Positions 24,725 through 37,385 of a DNA stretch of 64,000 nt are shown piece after piece. The notes beneath the pieces were generated by a model. The model saw only the letters and a list, made by a program, of their open reading frames with translations. It did no database searches and was not told the DNA's origin. Each line of letters opens with the position of its first letter. Position 1 is the first letter of the stretch. A program made the translations under genes and the position numbers. The stretch covers positions 38,798,318 to 38,862,317 of the forward strand of contig JACSVZ010000001.1 of the NCBI GenBank assembly GCA_014706295.1, written 5' to 3'. Source of the DNA: Lycocorax pyrrhopterus obiensis. Its lineage: Eukaryota > Chordata > Aves > Passeriformes > Paradisaeidae.

Positions 24725-27700
24725 GCCCAATGAGACAACATACTACCTTTGGAATTACAGTCGCCATTTTTCTGAGCAAGATGAATAGAGCATTCTCCAT
24801 CTAGTAGGAACTGTGAAACTATGGTCATGTGCTTCCTAAACTGTCAAAGCTTTTAAATAAATTCTTGGTTCATTAAGTAAACACAAATGGAAATACTGCC
24901 TTTGGAATAATACCTGTTTAGGTGGTTGTGCCACATTAGTTATAACAAAGTAACCTTCACTTCAAAAGATGTGTCTTACTTGAGTGCAAAGATCCAGGCT
25001 GTTTGACCAGACATTAAAATACACTTAGATGTCCTTGCTGTCACATATTTTTGGTAACTAAAGCCCAATTATTCTATGTAAGAACACAATTGAGGGCAGT
25101 TCTCATTTTAAAATTGTAATGGAATCAATTTTCTACAGGGAGGTGAGATGCTTACACTAAGATAAGGATTTCTCTCTCAAGCATGAAGTCAGTCATCAGA
25201 AGAAAATCAGCAGCTGGCATGATAAATGAATTGGGCACATTACTACGCATTTTTAGCAACCCCTGAGTGATTCCTGAAGTGCTTTTCAAATCTAAAAAAA
25301 CCCAATTCACTAAATAGGTAAAGAAATGTGAAGAATTTGTTGTTATGGATTCCAGATTCCGACTGGGATATTAGATAGGAAGGATGATTAAGTTGTAACA
25401 GTTGACAACTTTGGAAAAAAAAATAAAAATTGTTCTGCACTTTCAGTCTAGACCAGCACAGTGAAGATGTTTCTAATATTTCTTTCCAACTGGATGACTT
25501 TCTTTCCAGTAGTTAGTGAAATAGACTGTGCTACTTTACACCAATGTAAAGCTAGTGAAAACATTTCAGATTACACTAAGATAGGATTTGCAAAATGCAC
25601 TATTCTATTTAGCTGCATTTGAGATTCTCAATAACTGCGCCTTGAACTCAGATGAAGCATTTCTCTGAATCTCCTTTTCCAGAATTGTTAGAGTTGCAGT
25701 TTCAGGGGGAAAAAAATAAGAAGTTGGTATTATTACCTTTTTTCTCTATCTCTGTATGTTTAATTAATCTCTTTTTAGAGTTGGGGTCTTGGTTGTCTGT
25801 GTTGCACTACCTCCAACAAAAGCCAGGTCTTCTCGACCTTTGCAGTATGCCCAAGGGATTCTGCCCATGCTGAAAGGAGGTTCAGTAATGCTGGGGTTTT
25901 CACAAAAATACTGCCTCCTCCTCCTCCTTCACATCACAACCTCTTGTTATCCTCCCTGTGCTGACAGGATGAGGTTAAACTATGGATTGACCAAGGGGAC
26001 TGGTTGGAATTTAGAAACAATGCTCAAAAAAGCCAGGGGGAAATTTCAAAGGAAAAGCTGCCTAATGATAGTAGAACATTTCAAGCCAATTTTGTCACTG
26101 AAGCTCCATTATCAACAAGCCACAGTCCTGATAAGAATTTCATCAGAGATTTTAAAAGCAACACAGTAGGCCCAGAGACCTATAAGGAAGAGAAGAAATT
26201 TAACCTTGTTTATTTCTCAATAGGCTATTAAAAATGAAAAGAAAACTCACCACACTGGAACTTAGATGCTCCCACATTAAACCAGTTTATCCATGCTTAT
26301 TTAGGGTATCCAGACCTTGAAGTAGCCCAGAGTAACAGACAAAACCACTGTGGGCAGCCTGAGTGACTGAGTCACTCTGACAAGAGAACACAAGGTCTGT
26401 AGCACAGTTTGCCTCTCAGCACTCTACAGTGATTGGATTCCCCACTTGCATTTAAGTTTATCTGAAATGGATTTTCAGAGTTAAAATGAAAACTGATGAC
26501 AAATGATCTCAATCTAGTTATTACTGGAAGCACTTTAACAATGAAAACATCATAAATGTTGCTAAATCATAATTCCAACAGAGGTATGGATAAAACCTAA
26601 ATAAACTACTGTAGATACTTCCTAATAAAAAGCAAAAAAATTCCTCTCGCACTTGTGCTGTGTGTTGCAGGTATTGCTTAGAACAATGTTTTAGTAAACA
26701 AATATCAAATAGGGTTTTAAAATTAAAAAATCAATCAGAACCCACATTAAAATATAGAAAAATTACCAGAGATAAATGTGAGGGCATGACTGCTGATGGT
26801 GTTTAATTTTCAGGTTATGAGTCAACTAGACACAGCGACTATTTCTATTATCCATTCTCTACAATATTATTTATAGCAATAACATCTTTGTTTCATATTG
26901 ATTTGCGTCAATGTGAATACAAAAGGTTTTAAATCTTCTAATCACCTCTCAATACAAGTTGTGCAAATAAGCTGATTTAAAAGTACTGTGGCTAAATTCG
27001 GAGATCAAAAGTATTAGCATTTGCAGGAGAGTATTTTAAGAAAACACCTAAAATTTGCATCAACATGATACATGACATGTATTAGATAAATACACTAATA
27101 TAAATAAGAAACTATGGATCAGATCAAAGAATACCTTAAAATCAGTATCTTTAGAAATTAAAATAGGCTAGAAAATTAAACTGAAATTAAAAAAAAAAAA
27201 AATTGATGCCCCCTGGAAGGCATGAATACTCTCCAGTACTGAATCTATAGTTATCTTTCCCTGCCCAAAGAGGTCATCATGAATGATTTTACTTAGTCTT
27301 GGAATTTAAAACTATATTTACTGGCAATTGCAATTCCACTGACAAGATTAGAAATTAAATTAAAGTAAAGCTTATAAAAGATTTTTCTTGCATATACTGG
27401 TCATAGTACTGGTTTTTTAATATATCCTACTCTAATCCTATATTTCAGAATTTCAGAACAAAAGTTTCTGAAAGAGGCCAGGAAGGATGTTCACTCTTTC
27501 ACGCGGTCTATTACTCCATATAAATTTTAAAATTTTTTCCCCCTCAAATATCTGTCTCAGCAAGAGACATATAGGTGTGATTGTCTCCTGTGCTCTTAAA
27601 ATTTCTCTGCACACAACTCTCTGTGTCAGGTTACACAGTTGTGGAGCCCATTCTACATCTCCATCCATCTTCTGCTTAAATGTCTAACAAGGCATTAGAA

Positions 27701-28744
27701 ACAAATGTTTTCAGCAAATAAACACGAAAACAGTACAATATGTAATAATTCTTTTTAATATCAAAGAGTTCCAGATGACATAAAAAAATGTTTTTGGAAG
27801 TTCATTTCATGGCAAATTCTGAAATGTTTTCTTCATAATTGTTTAAAAGAAAAAAAAATAAGCAAGATATAAAAGGTTTCCAAATGTTTCTACTCCAATT
27901 TCATTGTTTCCAGTTGCAACACATGGCAGGTAATACATATTTTTAGCACTTCTATGTACTGGACAGTGCTCTGAGACCAAATGGTCTTTCATAGCTTGAG
28001 TCGTTTACTTGAATTGTATATAAAACCCACAGTTGTATTTGTAAAAAAACCCCCTATGTGTTTTATTACTACACATGTGTAATTAGTATTAATAAGTTTG
28101 TGCCTATGTATATATACACATACCTCAAGAATCAAAGACAACACACATTTTTCCTCTACCTGTAGTAAGAAGGTCCAAAACACAAGAGAAAATAAATTAT
28201 ACTGCTGATCAGTGACATCTCTTTTTCTCCCTCTTGGCTATGGATTCAAATTCCATGTAAAATGAACTGACTCAATTTCAATAAAAATCAATTGGATATT
28301 TTGAATTATTAAAATGAAGGAAAGCAACACTCAGCTGAATCAGCTCCAGTTTGTTACTCTGGAGGTGGCACAAGTTGATATCATCTTAAATGTGACTCAC
28401 GCTGTTTAGACAGATGATATAAATATCTCAGGGAGACAGAGATAAATTAGTTTTATCCATCAAAACAGTCTGGAGTCAAGGTTTCCATTAATAATTCAAT
28501 TTTTCTGTAAAAGATTTCCTACTTATTTTTAACCAAATGGTTTCTCATTTTTTTTTGAAGAACAAAAATAATCAACTTTTAAGTAAGAAGGTCTTTAAAT
28601 AGGCAGAGCAAGTATTCTTTGGCTTCTCTAGAAGACTGCTTTTCCATATGTTACCTTCCCAGTGTAGACTTTTGCATGGATACTGCACATATCAAACAAA
28701 ATTATACCTGAGAGGTGAACAATTCCTTTCCGTGAGATAACTTG

Positions 28745-29282
28745 CAGGGAAGTTAACCCTAGTGGGATGGGGGAGACAACTGGAATGGTAAAAGTGAGAA
28801 AACTGGTGGGTTGAGGTAAAGACTGTTTAATAGGTAAAGTAAAAGCTGTGCACACAAACAAGACAAAACAAAGCGTTCATTCACCACTTCCCACCGGCAG
28901 GCAGGTGTTCAGCCATCCTCAGGAAAGCTGGTCTCCATCACACACGACGGTGATTTGGGAAGAGAAACGCCATCACTCTGAACATCCCCCCCTTCCTTCT
29001 CCTTCCCCAAGCTCTATATGCTGAGCATGACACCATATGGGGTATCCCTGTGGTCAGCTGGGATCAGCTGTCCCATCTGTGTCCCCTCCCAACTCCTTGT
29101 GCACCCCCAGCCTGCTCCCTGGTGGCGTGAGAGGCAGAAAAGGCCTTGACTCTGTGCAAGCCCTGCTCACCAACAGCTAAAACATCCCTGTGTAACCAAC
29201 ACTGTTTCCAGCACAGATACAAATCACAGCCACATCCAACTACTGCAAGGAAAATCATCCCCAAAAAAGCCAGCAAAACCCC
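28745..29282 (-). mobile_element. Avian endogenous-retrovirus solo LTR, degraded
   Basis: Read on the minus strand, from about 29282 down to 28745, this matches the layout of a common bird retroviral LTR that I recognise. It has a GGTTTTGCTGGC-like 5' end, an AAGGCCTTTTCTGCC block, a GCAGGCTGGGGGTGCACAAG block, and a CCATATGGTGTCATGCTCAG block just before the TATA region. A GGCTGAACACCTGCCTGCC block and a CTATTAAACAGTCTTTACC block follow, the latter containing an ATTAAA polyadenylation signal. The TATA region reads CATATAGA, so it looks weakened. The 3' end appears shortened by an internal deletion. I see no retroviral coding sequence on either side, so it is a solo LTR. It lies in the same orientation as ITGBL1. 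The family assignment is from memory; the avian ERV class is not resolved. Confidence 0.85.
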
Positions 29283-32116
29283 ATTTCCTGAGTCTAGTCA
29301 GTTTGGCATGTACTTCAGATTGACTAAAAAATGTTGTCCCAGACACCCTTCACTGGCTCTTTCCATGGTCCGTGGCTACACATGACCTTTTGGGCTCTGT
29401 AAGCCTAAAAGCAATGAACCAAACCTGACTGAGGAAGAATTTCTGATTCCCTGTGAGATTAAACATACCACCATCTCCCTATGAAAAACCCACAAATGCT
29501 GCATAGTTTTTTAATTTCAAAAAAAAAGGGCCACATAAATGTATTAAAAATTGTGCCTCCAAATGCCTACGTCATTAGTACTGAAGAGATAACTAAACAC
29601 AGTAAGGCTAAAATATACCTAGTTAAGTACAAACCAAATGTTGCCAGCGTATCAGATCTCTGAGGGGAAAAATAAATAAATCAGAAAGTTATTTAGGAGT
29701 AGAGCGATGTTATACACATTGCACATTCAAAATGAATCCAGCTGGTATTGCAGCTTATGTAGAGCACAGGTTGACACCAAAAACTTGCTTTAAGGCTGGG
29801 ATGAGCTCAGATTAGCTCTATAACTTTTGATCTGCTACGTATGAAATAAGTGGCCACCTGTGTGGCTGTGCCTTTGTCTTAAAGTTGTCACGTGAACACC
29901 CTTTTCCCTGACAGTCAAAATGACCCATAATGGTTACTTCTGAGAAAATTCTGTAAGAGGTCTGAAGGCCATCACAGCGGTGAACCTCAGTGCGGACAGA
30001 AATCGGGCAGCTTGACATGCCTTGATTACAAGTCCTTCTGATGCTGCACAACTTAAGGAGATCTGTGCTACTCGTTTTTTCCTTCTCGTGTTATCTCCAA
30101 CAAAAGGTATTTTAAACAATACCTTATGGAGTCTGAAAGCCTTTATTACTGGGATTCACAACAAACTCTAGCACAGGTGTGCTACAATTCTCTATCATTC
30201 TCTAATGAAATCCCAGACATTCTACCATTTTCTGGTTATCTGCTGGTCAAACAAGTCCCCGTTAAACATGCCAGTTACAGAAACACTACATGGAACAAGT
30301 CAGCTGGGCAAGACAGCTCCAAAGAGTACAAAAATGAGTCAAATATTATTTACAGCATGGCAAACCTAGTGGCCAAAGGGTCAAAACTACAAGCCTGGCA
30401 CAAAACTGAGCTGCACACAGGAGAACCTATACCTAATTAAAGCAAATGCACTGCACAAGGCCTTTTTGATGACTGTGTAGCCACCAGTGAGTCAGAAGCT
30501 AAAAACTTTACGCTGTATCTCCTTTGCATTGTGAAAAGGGGACATACCCTCACAAAACAACTACAAGCCTCCTACAATGACTAAATGAAATCTATCAGCA
30601 TCATGAAAGGTATTGTTATTCACTAATTGTGCTTAAGAAATGACCGAATGGTGATCCAAAGACTTCTGTTTTCAAACTCAGGGTCTCCTAGATGATGTGC
30701 TTTCTTATCTGAAAGAATTACATTTAGTGTTATCTGTTAATGATAGATTTCTAATATTTGTTATCAAAGTTGTGTATATGCTTTACAAAACAATTTATCC
30801 AACATTTCACGATAAATATAGTTAATTAATTGAAATGGATAATTTTATTTAATGGCATTAAAATGGTATTTTTACATATGGAGGAAATTAAGGGATTGCA
30901 CATTCTTCCTATAGCTCAAGATCATAAATACAATTAACCACATCCTCTAGAATTATGTCTGGCAAGAAATCTGGTCCCTTTCTCTTCCAAACAATGCAGA
31001 TACACACAACACAGAAAATGGAAATGGGAAACCGCAGCTCATCACAGATTTAAATTGTTAAATACCAGCTAGTAATCCCTGAAATGGAATCACTAATGTC
31101 TCCAAAACTTTTGCTAGCATATGGGGAAAACTCGTTACAAAAATAAGAGGTGTATAAAGCAGGAGTATTCAAGCTTGCACTAACATTTAAAAACAAACAG
31201 CATGGCACATAGTTTTAATAGACCATTATTAGAGGAAAAAACATGGGCGCATCAAAATCTTGTTTTAGAAAGTTTTGAAAATATCTGACCACCAAGGACA
31301 CATATAAGGGTTATACCTCAACATTCCAATGAACAGCATGGATCAAAAATGAAATACAATTCTGAGCATATAAAGTTGTGCCCACATTTGTCTACTGCCA
31401 AATGTTAAAACAAATGCTTCTCGATATTTGTTTTGGCTATTCTCTTCCCCCACTGTACTCCAGGTATTAGGTTTTTCTTCCCTTGCTTTTTGAATACTAA
31501 TCATCTCTCAACACTGTCAAAATTTTTCCCTATGCTTTTAGAAAAGATAAATATTTGTAAAGTTTTAACCTGTTCAGAGATTGTGGTGTTTTCTTTATCA
31601 GCTTTAAGAAGAATCTGAAGTTCAGAAAAACAAAGATAGATCTGGTTTCCTAGAATATGCCTCAGGTTGACAGGTTTTCTACAGTCCAGCCAAACCTCCT
31701 GCAGCACCTGTTGCTATCACATTCTCCAAAGTACAGACTTACCAATTTACCAAGTGGTGCACTGGTACCTAAGTGAAATTAAAATAGACTTCGCCTTCCA
31801 AAACATGGTATATGGCATTCGGCAAATTTTATTCCTGAGCTAACAGAGTCTAAAATATATTGCAATTGCAGTGTCTTCAAGAAAAGGTCAGGTCTGTATC
31901 GGCAGCATCCTGACTTCTGAAAATACTCCTCATCCAGTGACTTGATTCCATCAGCAGAAAGGCTCAGCAAGTGGAATAATAGGAGGACTGGTGAAGAAAT
32001 CAGGCATTCAGAACAGGATTCCTTAAGAATTCACTGCACTTTCTTTACAAATAGGAAGACTGCCAGAGACAAGAAGGTGGTGGGGATGAAAAAAAATTTA
32101 TTTTTTTCCAGATAGA
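29283..32116. other. Intronic DNA without recognisable gene
   Basis: AT-rich unique sequence between the solo LTR and a CR1 copy. The frames at 29818-30051 and 30126-30440 show no motif. I see nothing supportable. Confidence 0.65.
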
Positions 32117-32566
32117 TCATAGACACATGCAATAATCTGAGTTGGAAGGGACCCACAAGAATCATTGAAGTCCAACTCCTGGCCCTGCACAGGAGCACCA
32201 CAAGAGTCACACCATGTGCCTGAGCATTATTCAAATGGTTCTTGAGCTCTGTCAGGCTGGTGCTGTGACCACTTCCCTGGGAGCCTGTTCCAGTGCCCAA
32301 CCACCCTCTGGGTGAAGATATTTTTCTAACATCCAACCTAAACCTCCCCTCACACAGCTTCTTACCATTCCCTTGGGTCCTGTCACTTCTCACTACAGAG
32401 ATCAGCACCTGCCCTTCCCCTCATGAAAAGATTGTAGACTGCAGTGAGGTCTCCCCTCAGTCTCCTCCAGGCTGAAGAAACCAAATGACCTCAGCTACTC
32501 CTTATACTGACCTCCCTCCAGGCCCTTCACCATCTTAATGGCCCTTCTTTGGACACTTTCTAAAAG
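32117..32566 (-). mobile_element. CR1 LINE, 3' end
   Basis: A CR1 3' end inserted in minus orientation. On the plus strand it begins at the reverse complement of the CR1 terminus (TCATAGAC), followed by GAGTTGGAAGGGACCCACAA, CCAACTCCTGGCCCTGCACA, CTCTGTCAGGCTGGTGCTGT, AGCCTGTTCCAGTGCCCAAC and GGTCTCCCCTCAGTCTCC blocks. It ends at TTGGACACTTTCTAAAAG. It is the best-preserved CR1 in the window, with few indels, and has no coding capacity. It lies in the same sense as ITGBL1. Confidence 0.95.
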
Positions 32567-35500
32567 TTTTACAGAAGTAAGTTATATAAAGTAATTTAAT
32601 TATATAAAGGGAGATAGATAGATAATTTATTTTGAGACAATTATGAAAGCACTACAGTCAGTGGCTCCAGCAAGTGGCTTGGACTGATTAAGAGCTTATG
32701 CTTGGAGAAAAGAAGTCTTTACCAGGATATAAAATATTCTTGCTTTTAGACCCCTAGACATTTCCCAGATAACATGAGATCATTTTCAGAAAACTCATAT
32801 ATTTTGTCAAATACATATTAGAAATTATTTCTTCAGTTGCCTTTTTTAAAAATCTACCTATATTTCATAGCACCTCACAGCTCTGCACAGCACAGTCTGA
32901 AAAACAATGTAGGCATATTAGTAAGATAGATAGGTTACTAACTTAGGTGCCTCGGGTACGTCACCATAATTGGGTGGGTGAATGTGCTCAGACCTTTCTG
33001 TAAAAGGTCAGAAAGCTTGGGCAAATGCTTTTGCAGAGTAGGAGCTATTATACTTATTCTTTGCATCAAATTACTTAAAGAGCAACACAAAAAGCCCTCC
33101 TTGCCCAGAGAAAGAGTGAGAAAATAGCTGGCAGGTGGGAACAGAGCTCCAACTGTGATAGTATGCACAGATTACCATCCTTTTAAACAAAGAGTAATCA
33201 GCACAGTATAATACATTTTTAAAATACCAGAGACTGCAATTCATGGCAAACTGAAATTAACTCTATTTTTATTCCTTGGTTCAAAATAAATCAGGGAAAT
33301 CTTCTCAACTAAAAGAACATAATGGATAGAAGGTGAACAGATTGCTTTATTTGCTTTTAAAACATGGTTCCAGATTCTTAGTGTAAAAAGATTATTTCTA
33401 GGTGTGGGTGGTATAATTGAACTTCTCAGTCTCTTTATGTTGTTATTCTCAATGCACATTTAAACGTAGTGCTAATAAGTAATGATTTTAGAAAAAAAAA
33501 TCCAAACAATTGAATGACATTTCCTTACAAAGTTTGAAGCACAGGGAACAATATATCCCGAAGTTCTGAAGTAATTTCAGGTGAAGTCCTGAATTCTTTT
33601 AATTTCAGATATTTATTTAGTTCTATTGCCATATTATCTTAGCATATCACAGTCTATTATTAGGCGATTGTGTGGCCATTTACATTCATAATGTCCAGAA
33701 ACCATGGTGAAAAAAATTACCCACATTTTATAGATAAGGAATAAAACATACTGGAAGACATGTGAAACAAGTAAGTTTAGCTACTGTTCCCAAGGTATTC
33801 GAGCTGAGCCAGTGCCTGTCTTTACACTCAGATCACGTAAGTCAGTGGGCCTGTCCCTACGCTCTGCCCTGTGCATTTCCTTCCCAGAGAGCAGGTAGCC
33901 AGGAAGGAATGGAAGAGAACATACAGAATGAGTACTGTAAACAGAGAAGGATACAGAGGAGACTAGCCTGATGAAGTCAATGGCAAAATTCACATTGATT
34001 TTCTCATGTCTGGTTTCAATCTCTAGTTTAATCGCTCGTGCTCATGACAGAGGTGTGCTCTCATCTAATGAAACCATCAGAGGATCTTCAAAAGCCCAAT
34101 CACAGCAGCAAGAAAGGGAGGCTGTTCTAACAAAGGATGCTAGGTACCTTTTGATAACAAATCTCTCACATGCACAGGCAAAAAGGCAGATTCTCTGTCA
34201 GCTTTCAAAAGACAAAATTCCTAAGAACTTTAGTTGCAATAAATGAAAAAAAGAAGAGAAAAAACTCTCTAAAATTACAGATTCACTAAACAAGACTCTC
34301 ATTGTTCTTCTGAGATGAAGAGAATGAACCTTTTAAAGGACACAATAGAAAAAAAAAGGAGCCAAACAGTTAAAGAATTTTCACCAAACTGCCTTGATAA
34401 TAGAAGAGTACTTTTTTTTTGTTCCCTAGGACTTCTACACTTTTAAAACATTTTGAGGAAGAAGGTGGGAGTGAAAGGGCTAGAAACTCTAAAAGGAACA
34501 AGTATGGACAGTTCAGAAACCAAGGATAAAAACAAGCTATTTCTGCTTCTGAGACACACCATTAGGAACACAACGTGTACCGCACTCATAATTTTTCTGT
34601 TCATGCTGGTTATTCATGCCTTTTCAAGCTTGACATAATCACAAACCCATTCTAGTTACAATAAGACCTTGGCTAGTCAGAGAATTAAATGGTTATTAAT
34701 AGAATTTTTAAAAAGAGACAAAAAAATTAACTTGGAAAAAAACCTTGCTACGGTCACAAAACCCAAGAATAATGCAATAACTAACTGTTAAAATTGTGTT
34801 TTGAAAATTAACAACAATTCCAAGTTCCCCTGTTCCCCTTTTGGGGAGCACAGCTTTGTTTCCCAGAGCTTTTTCAATGTGCAACTCTGGCTAGCTTTCA
34901 CACTCTGTGGAAAATCAATTATCACAGAAATTAATAATGTCTGTTTATTATGGATATGTTGGTTGTTCTAAGAAGCAGATCAATTTGAAAGATAGATAAG
35001 ACAAGGACAACAAACTCATGCCAACACTGAAACTTAGGAATATGGATTAAGTTAAGACTGACTATGATGGCTTAGACAAAAAAGTGTACGTGAATGCAAG
35101 ATCGATGTAACTACTTTGTAAATAGTACTTAAAAATTAAAAGCTAAGATGAACATATTTCTTTTCAGTAAAAATCTTTAGTCAAGGCTTCCCATAGGAAA
35201 AAAGAAAAAAGATAAAAGTACAGACTGTAAGGGGAACACATAGTATTGGAGAGGGAGGAAGGGATAGGAACCGGGTGAAAATGTCAGTTGCTTTAAGTGG
35301 CTGTGGCAGCAGGGGTAAGCAGAGGACAGTATTAAATAGAATATGTGTAAGGAACCTAGAAGAAAATGAAGAAGAAATTAAGGAGTCAGAGGGAATGAAC
35401 AAAAAAAACAAAGGAGAGACAAAGAGGCAGGACAAGATGAGTAGAAAGGACTGGAATATATAATGTGGACCACAGACAATAAAATCACATGACTGAAGAG

Positions 35501-37122
35501 AGGATTCAGAAGAAACAAGAAGGGAAGGTGAGAAAATATAAACATTTGTTGAAACATATACTTAAAATAAAGAAAGAAATTAAAGAAGAAGGAAGAAATT
35601 AATGACATGGAAAATTCAAAGAAGAAAAAACATTAAAAAAAACCTCAGCAGAAAGAGTCAACGTTGTCAGTCAAAAGGATGAGATGTGATCACATCAAGA
35701 ATCAATTCAGGCCTTGCAGAAGATATTCCCAAACAGAATGCAATTTCTCTAAAGGAAATGCCTTTATAACAGGAAGAATTAACAAATCAATAGAAGAACT
35801 GTTTAATTTTCTTGCCATTAGTTCAAATTCATGTTCTCTGCAAAGAATGTTTGAATGACAATCACTGAGCAAAGCAGTATCTCATTCTTATTAGAGTTGC
35901 CAATCAAAGCTACAAAGCTACAATATGTATTCAGCTGGGGTCTTTGGTAGATACCTAAAATAATAGAGGTCCACAACCAAAAACCAAGTTAGATCACAAT
36001 GAAATAAAGTTTTTTGGGTTTTTTTTTATTTGAATACAAATTAACCAAATCTTTCTCTGTTACAAGTACTTTAAAATAAAGGTATGTGTAATAGCATGAT
36101 TTTCTCGGAAAAGGTGCATCTTCATGCATTCATTACGAACACAGCGTGGTTTAATCCCAATTAGACAGTGGATATTTTTTTAAATCTTGGAAAGGCTTTA
36201 AGATCAGACAAACAGATGTAAATTATCACAGGTGTTTCTAATTTCTTCTACATGGCTCACCTAAATGCATATGTAATATTCAAACACTATTTTCTCTCAT
36301 CTAAAATGACTGGTCATTGCTACTTTGTACTGTATCAGGAATAACCTGAAGGATGTCTTTGTGTGATCTCTCCAGTCCACCACCACAAACACACCATCAT
36401 TTCTCTTTCACTTCAGTGTCCATGGGATGGAAGAGAGATGAAGCAAATGCTGAACCTACTGAAAAGACTGGCTAAATTCCTTTCCTACATCCACACCCCT
36501 CACAGTGAATAGGGGTGCTGATTTTCAAGACCCTAATTTTGTGCATTACAAAGCAATTGTGTGTTTTGTTAATTCCAACTGAAATCGATGTTCTTGAGAG
36601 GTGCTCAGTACATCCCAGAAAAAAGCTCCCCCAAAACACTGGGATTTTTTTCTCCCATGGAGCTGACTGCCCACGCAAGCAGGGGGGTTTACATTTTGTG
36701 GGCATAAATTACTGGTTAGGAAAAGAAGTTTACGTTCATTTTAGAAATACATCACAGGCAAACTGCATTGGAAGCAATTTAGCATTCCTACTAGTTAAAC
36801 TGCTGGATTACTTCTAAGTGCTACTTGGTAGGCACACTTTGCCTAGCAACAAGTGCCAGATGTCATTCCATTTCCTGCATGCACAATAGAGGCCCTTAAA
36901 TTGCTTCAGGTTTAAGCATTCTAGAATTATAGCTGCAGCTCAGAATTTATTTAGTCACAAAATACCTTGCATACAAATACTGTATATAATCACTTTATGT
37001 AGATGAACATGTCTAAAGATAAACACGTGAGGGGCTGTTGGTTCGGTTTTTTCTCCAAATGCTTGTGGTTTTCCATAGGGAAAGTCACATTACTTAAGGA
37101 CATTTTAAAAGGGCATTTAGCA
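32567..37122. other. Intronic DNA without recognisable gene
   Basis: AT-rich unique sequence. The stretch from about 35195 to 35640 is strikingly purine-rich on the plus strand (GAAGAAA, GGAGAGA and AAAGAAA runs), which produces long pyrimidine-rich chance frames on the minus strand. No gene or mobile element is recognised. Confidence 0.65.
35195..35640. repeat. Purine-rich low-complexity tract
   Basis: About 450 bases with a strong excess of A and G on the plus strand. It is not a perfect tandem repeat. It is transcribed as a pyrimidine-rich stretch in ITGBL1 pre-mRNA because the gene lies on the minus strand. Confidence 0.6.
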
Positions 37123-37385
37123 GCAGGACAAGGGACAACAGCTGTAAACTAAAAGAGGGTAGATTTAGTTTAGATATTCCGAAAAAAATTTTTACTGTGA
37201 TGGCACAGGAACAGGTTGCCCAGAGAAACTGTGGATGCTCCATCCCTGGAACTATCCAAGGCCAAGCTGAACAGGGCTTTGAGCACCCTTGTCTGGTGGA
37301 AGGTGTCCTTGCCCATGGCAGGGGCATTGGAACTAGATGATTTTTAAGGTCCTTTCTAATCCAGGCCATTCTATGGTTTGGTGAT
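37123..37385 (+). mobile_element. CR1 LINE, 3' end fragment
   Basis: CR1 3' end in plus orientation. It opens with GGACAAGGGACAACAG and AAAGAGGGTAGATTTAG, then has a GAACAGGTTGCCCAGAGAAA block, CTCCATCCCTGGAACTATCC, TCTGGTGGAAGGTGTCCTTG, GGAACTAGATGATTTTTAAG and a terminal CCATTCTATGG. It resembles the copy at 6849-7081 in type and is antisense to ITGBL1. The 142-codon minus-strand frame at 37094-37522 is a by-product of this repeat. Confidence 0.93.

Larger units (their letters stand above)
19996..28744. other. Intronic DNA without recognisable gene
   Basis: AT-rich unique intron sequence. A-runs occur at about 20519-20540, 21836-21848 and 27189-27202. A CAAA microsatellite lies at about 24706-24724, and an AP-1-like palindrome at 26361-26377. 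The plus strand is purine-rich between about 21800 and 22400. The frames present (for example 24171-24479 and 25789-26169) carry no motifs. Confidence 0.7.
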
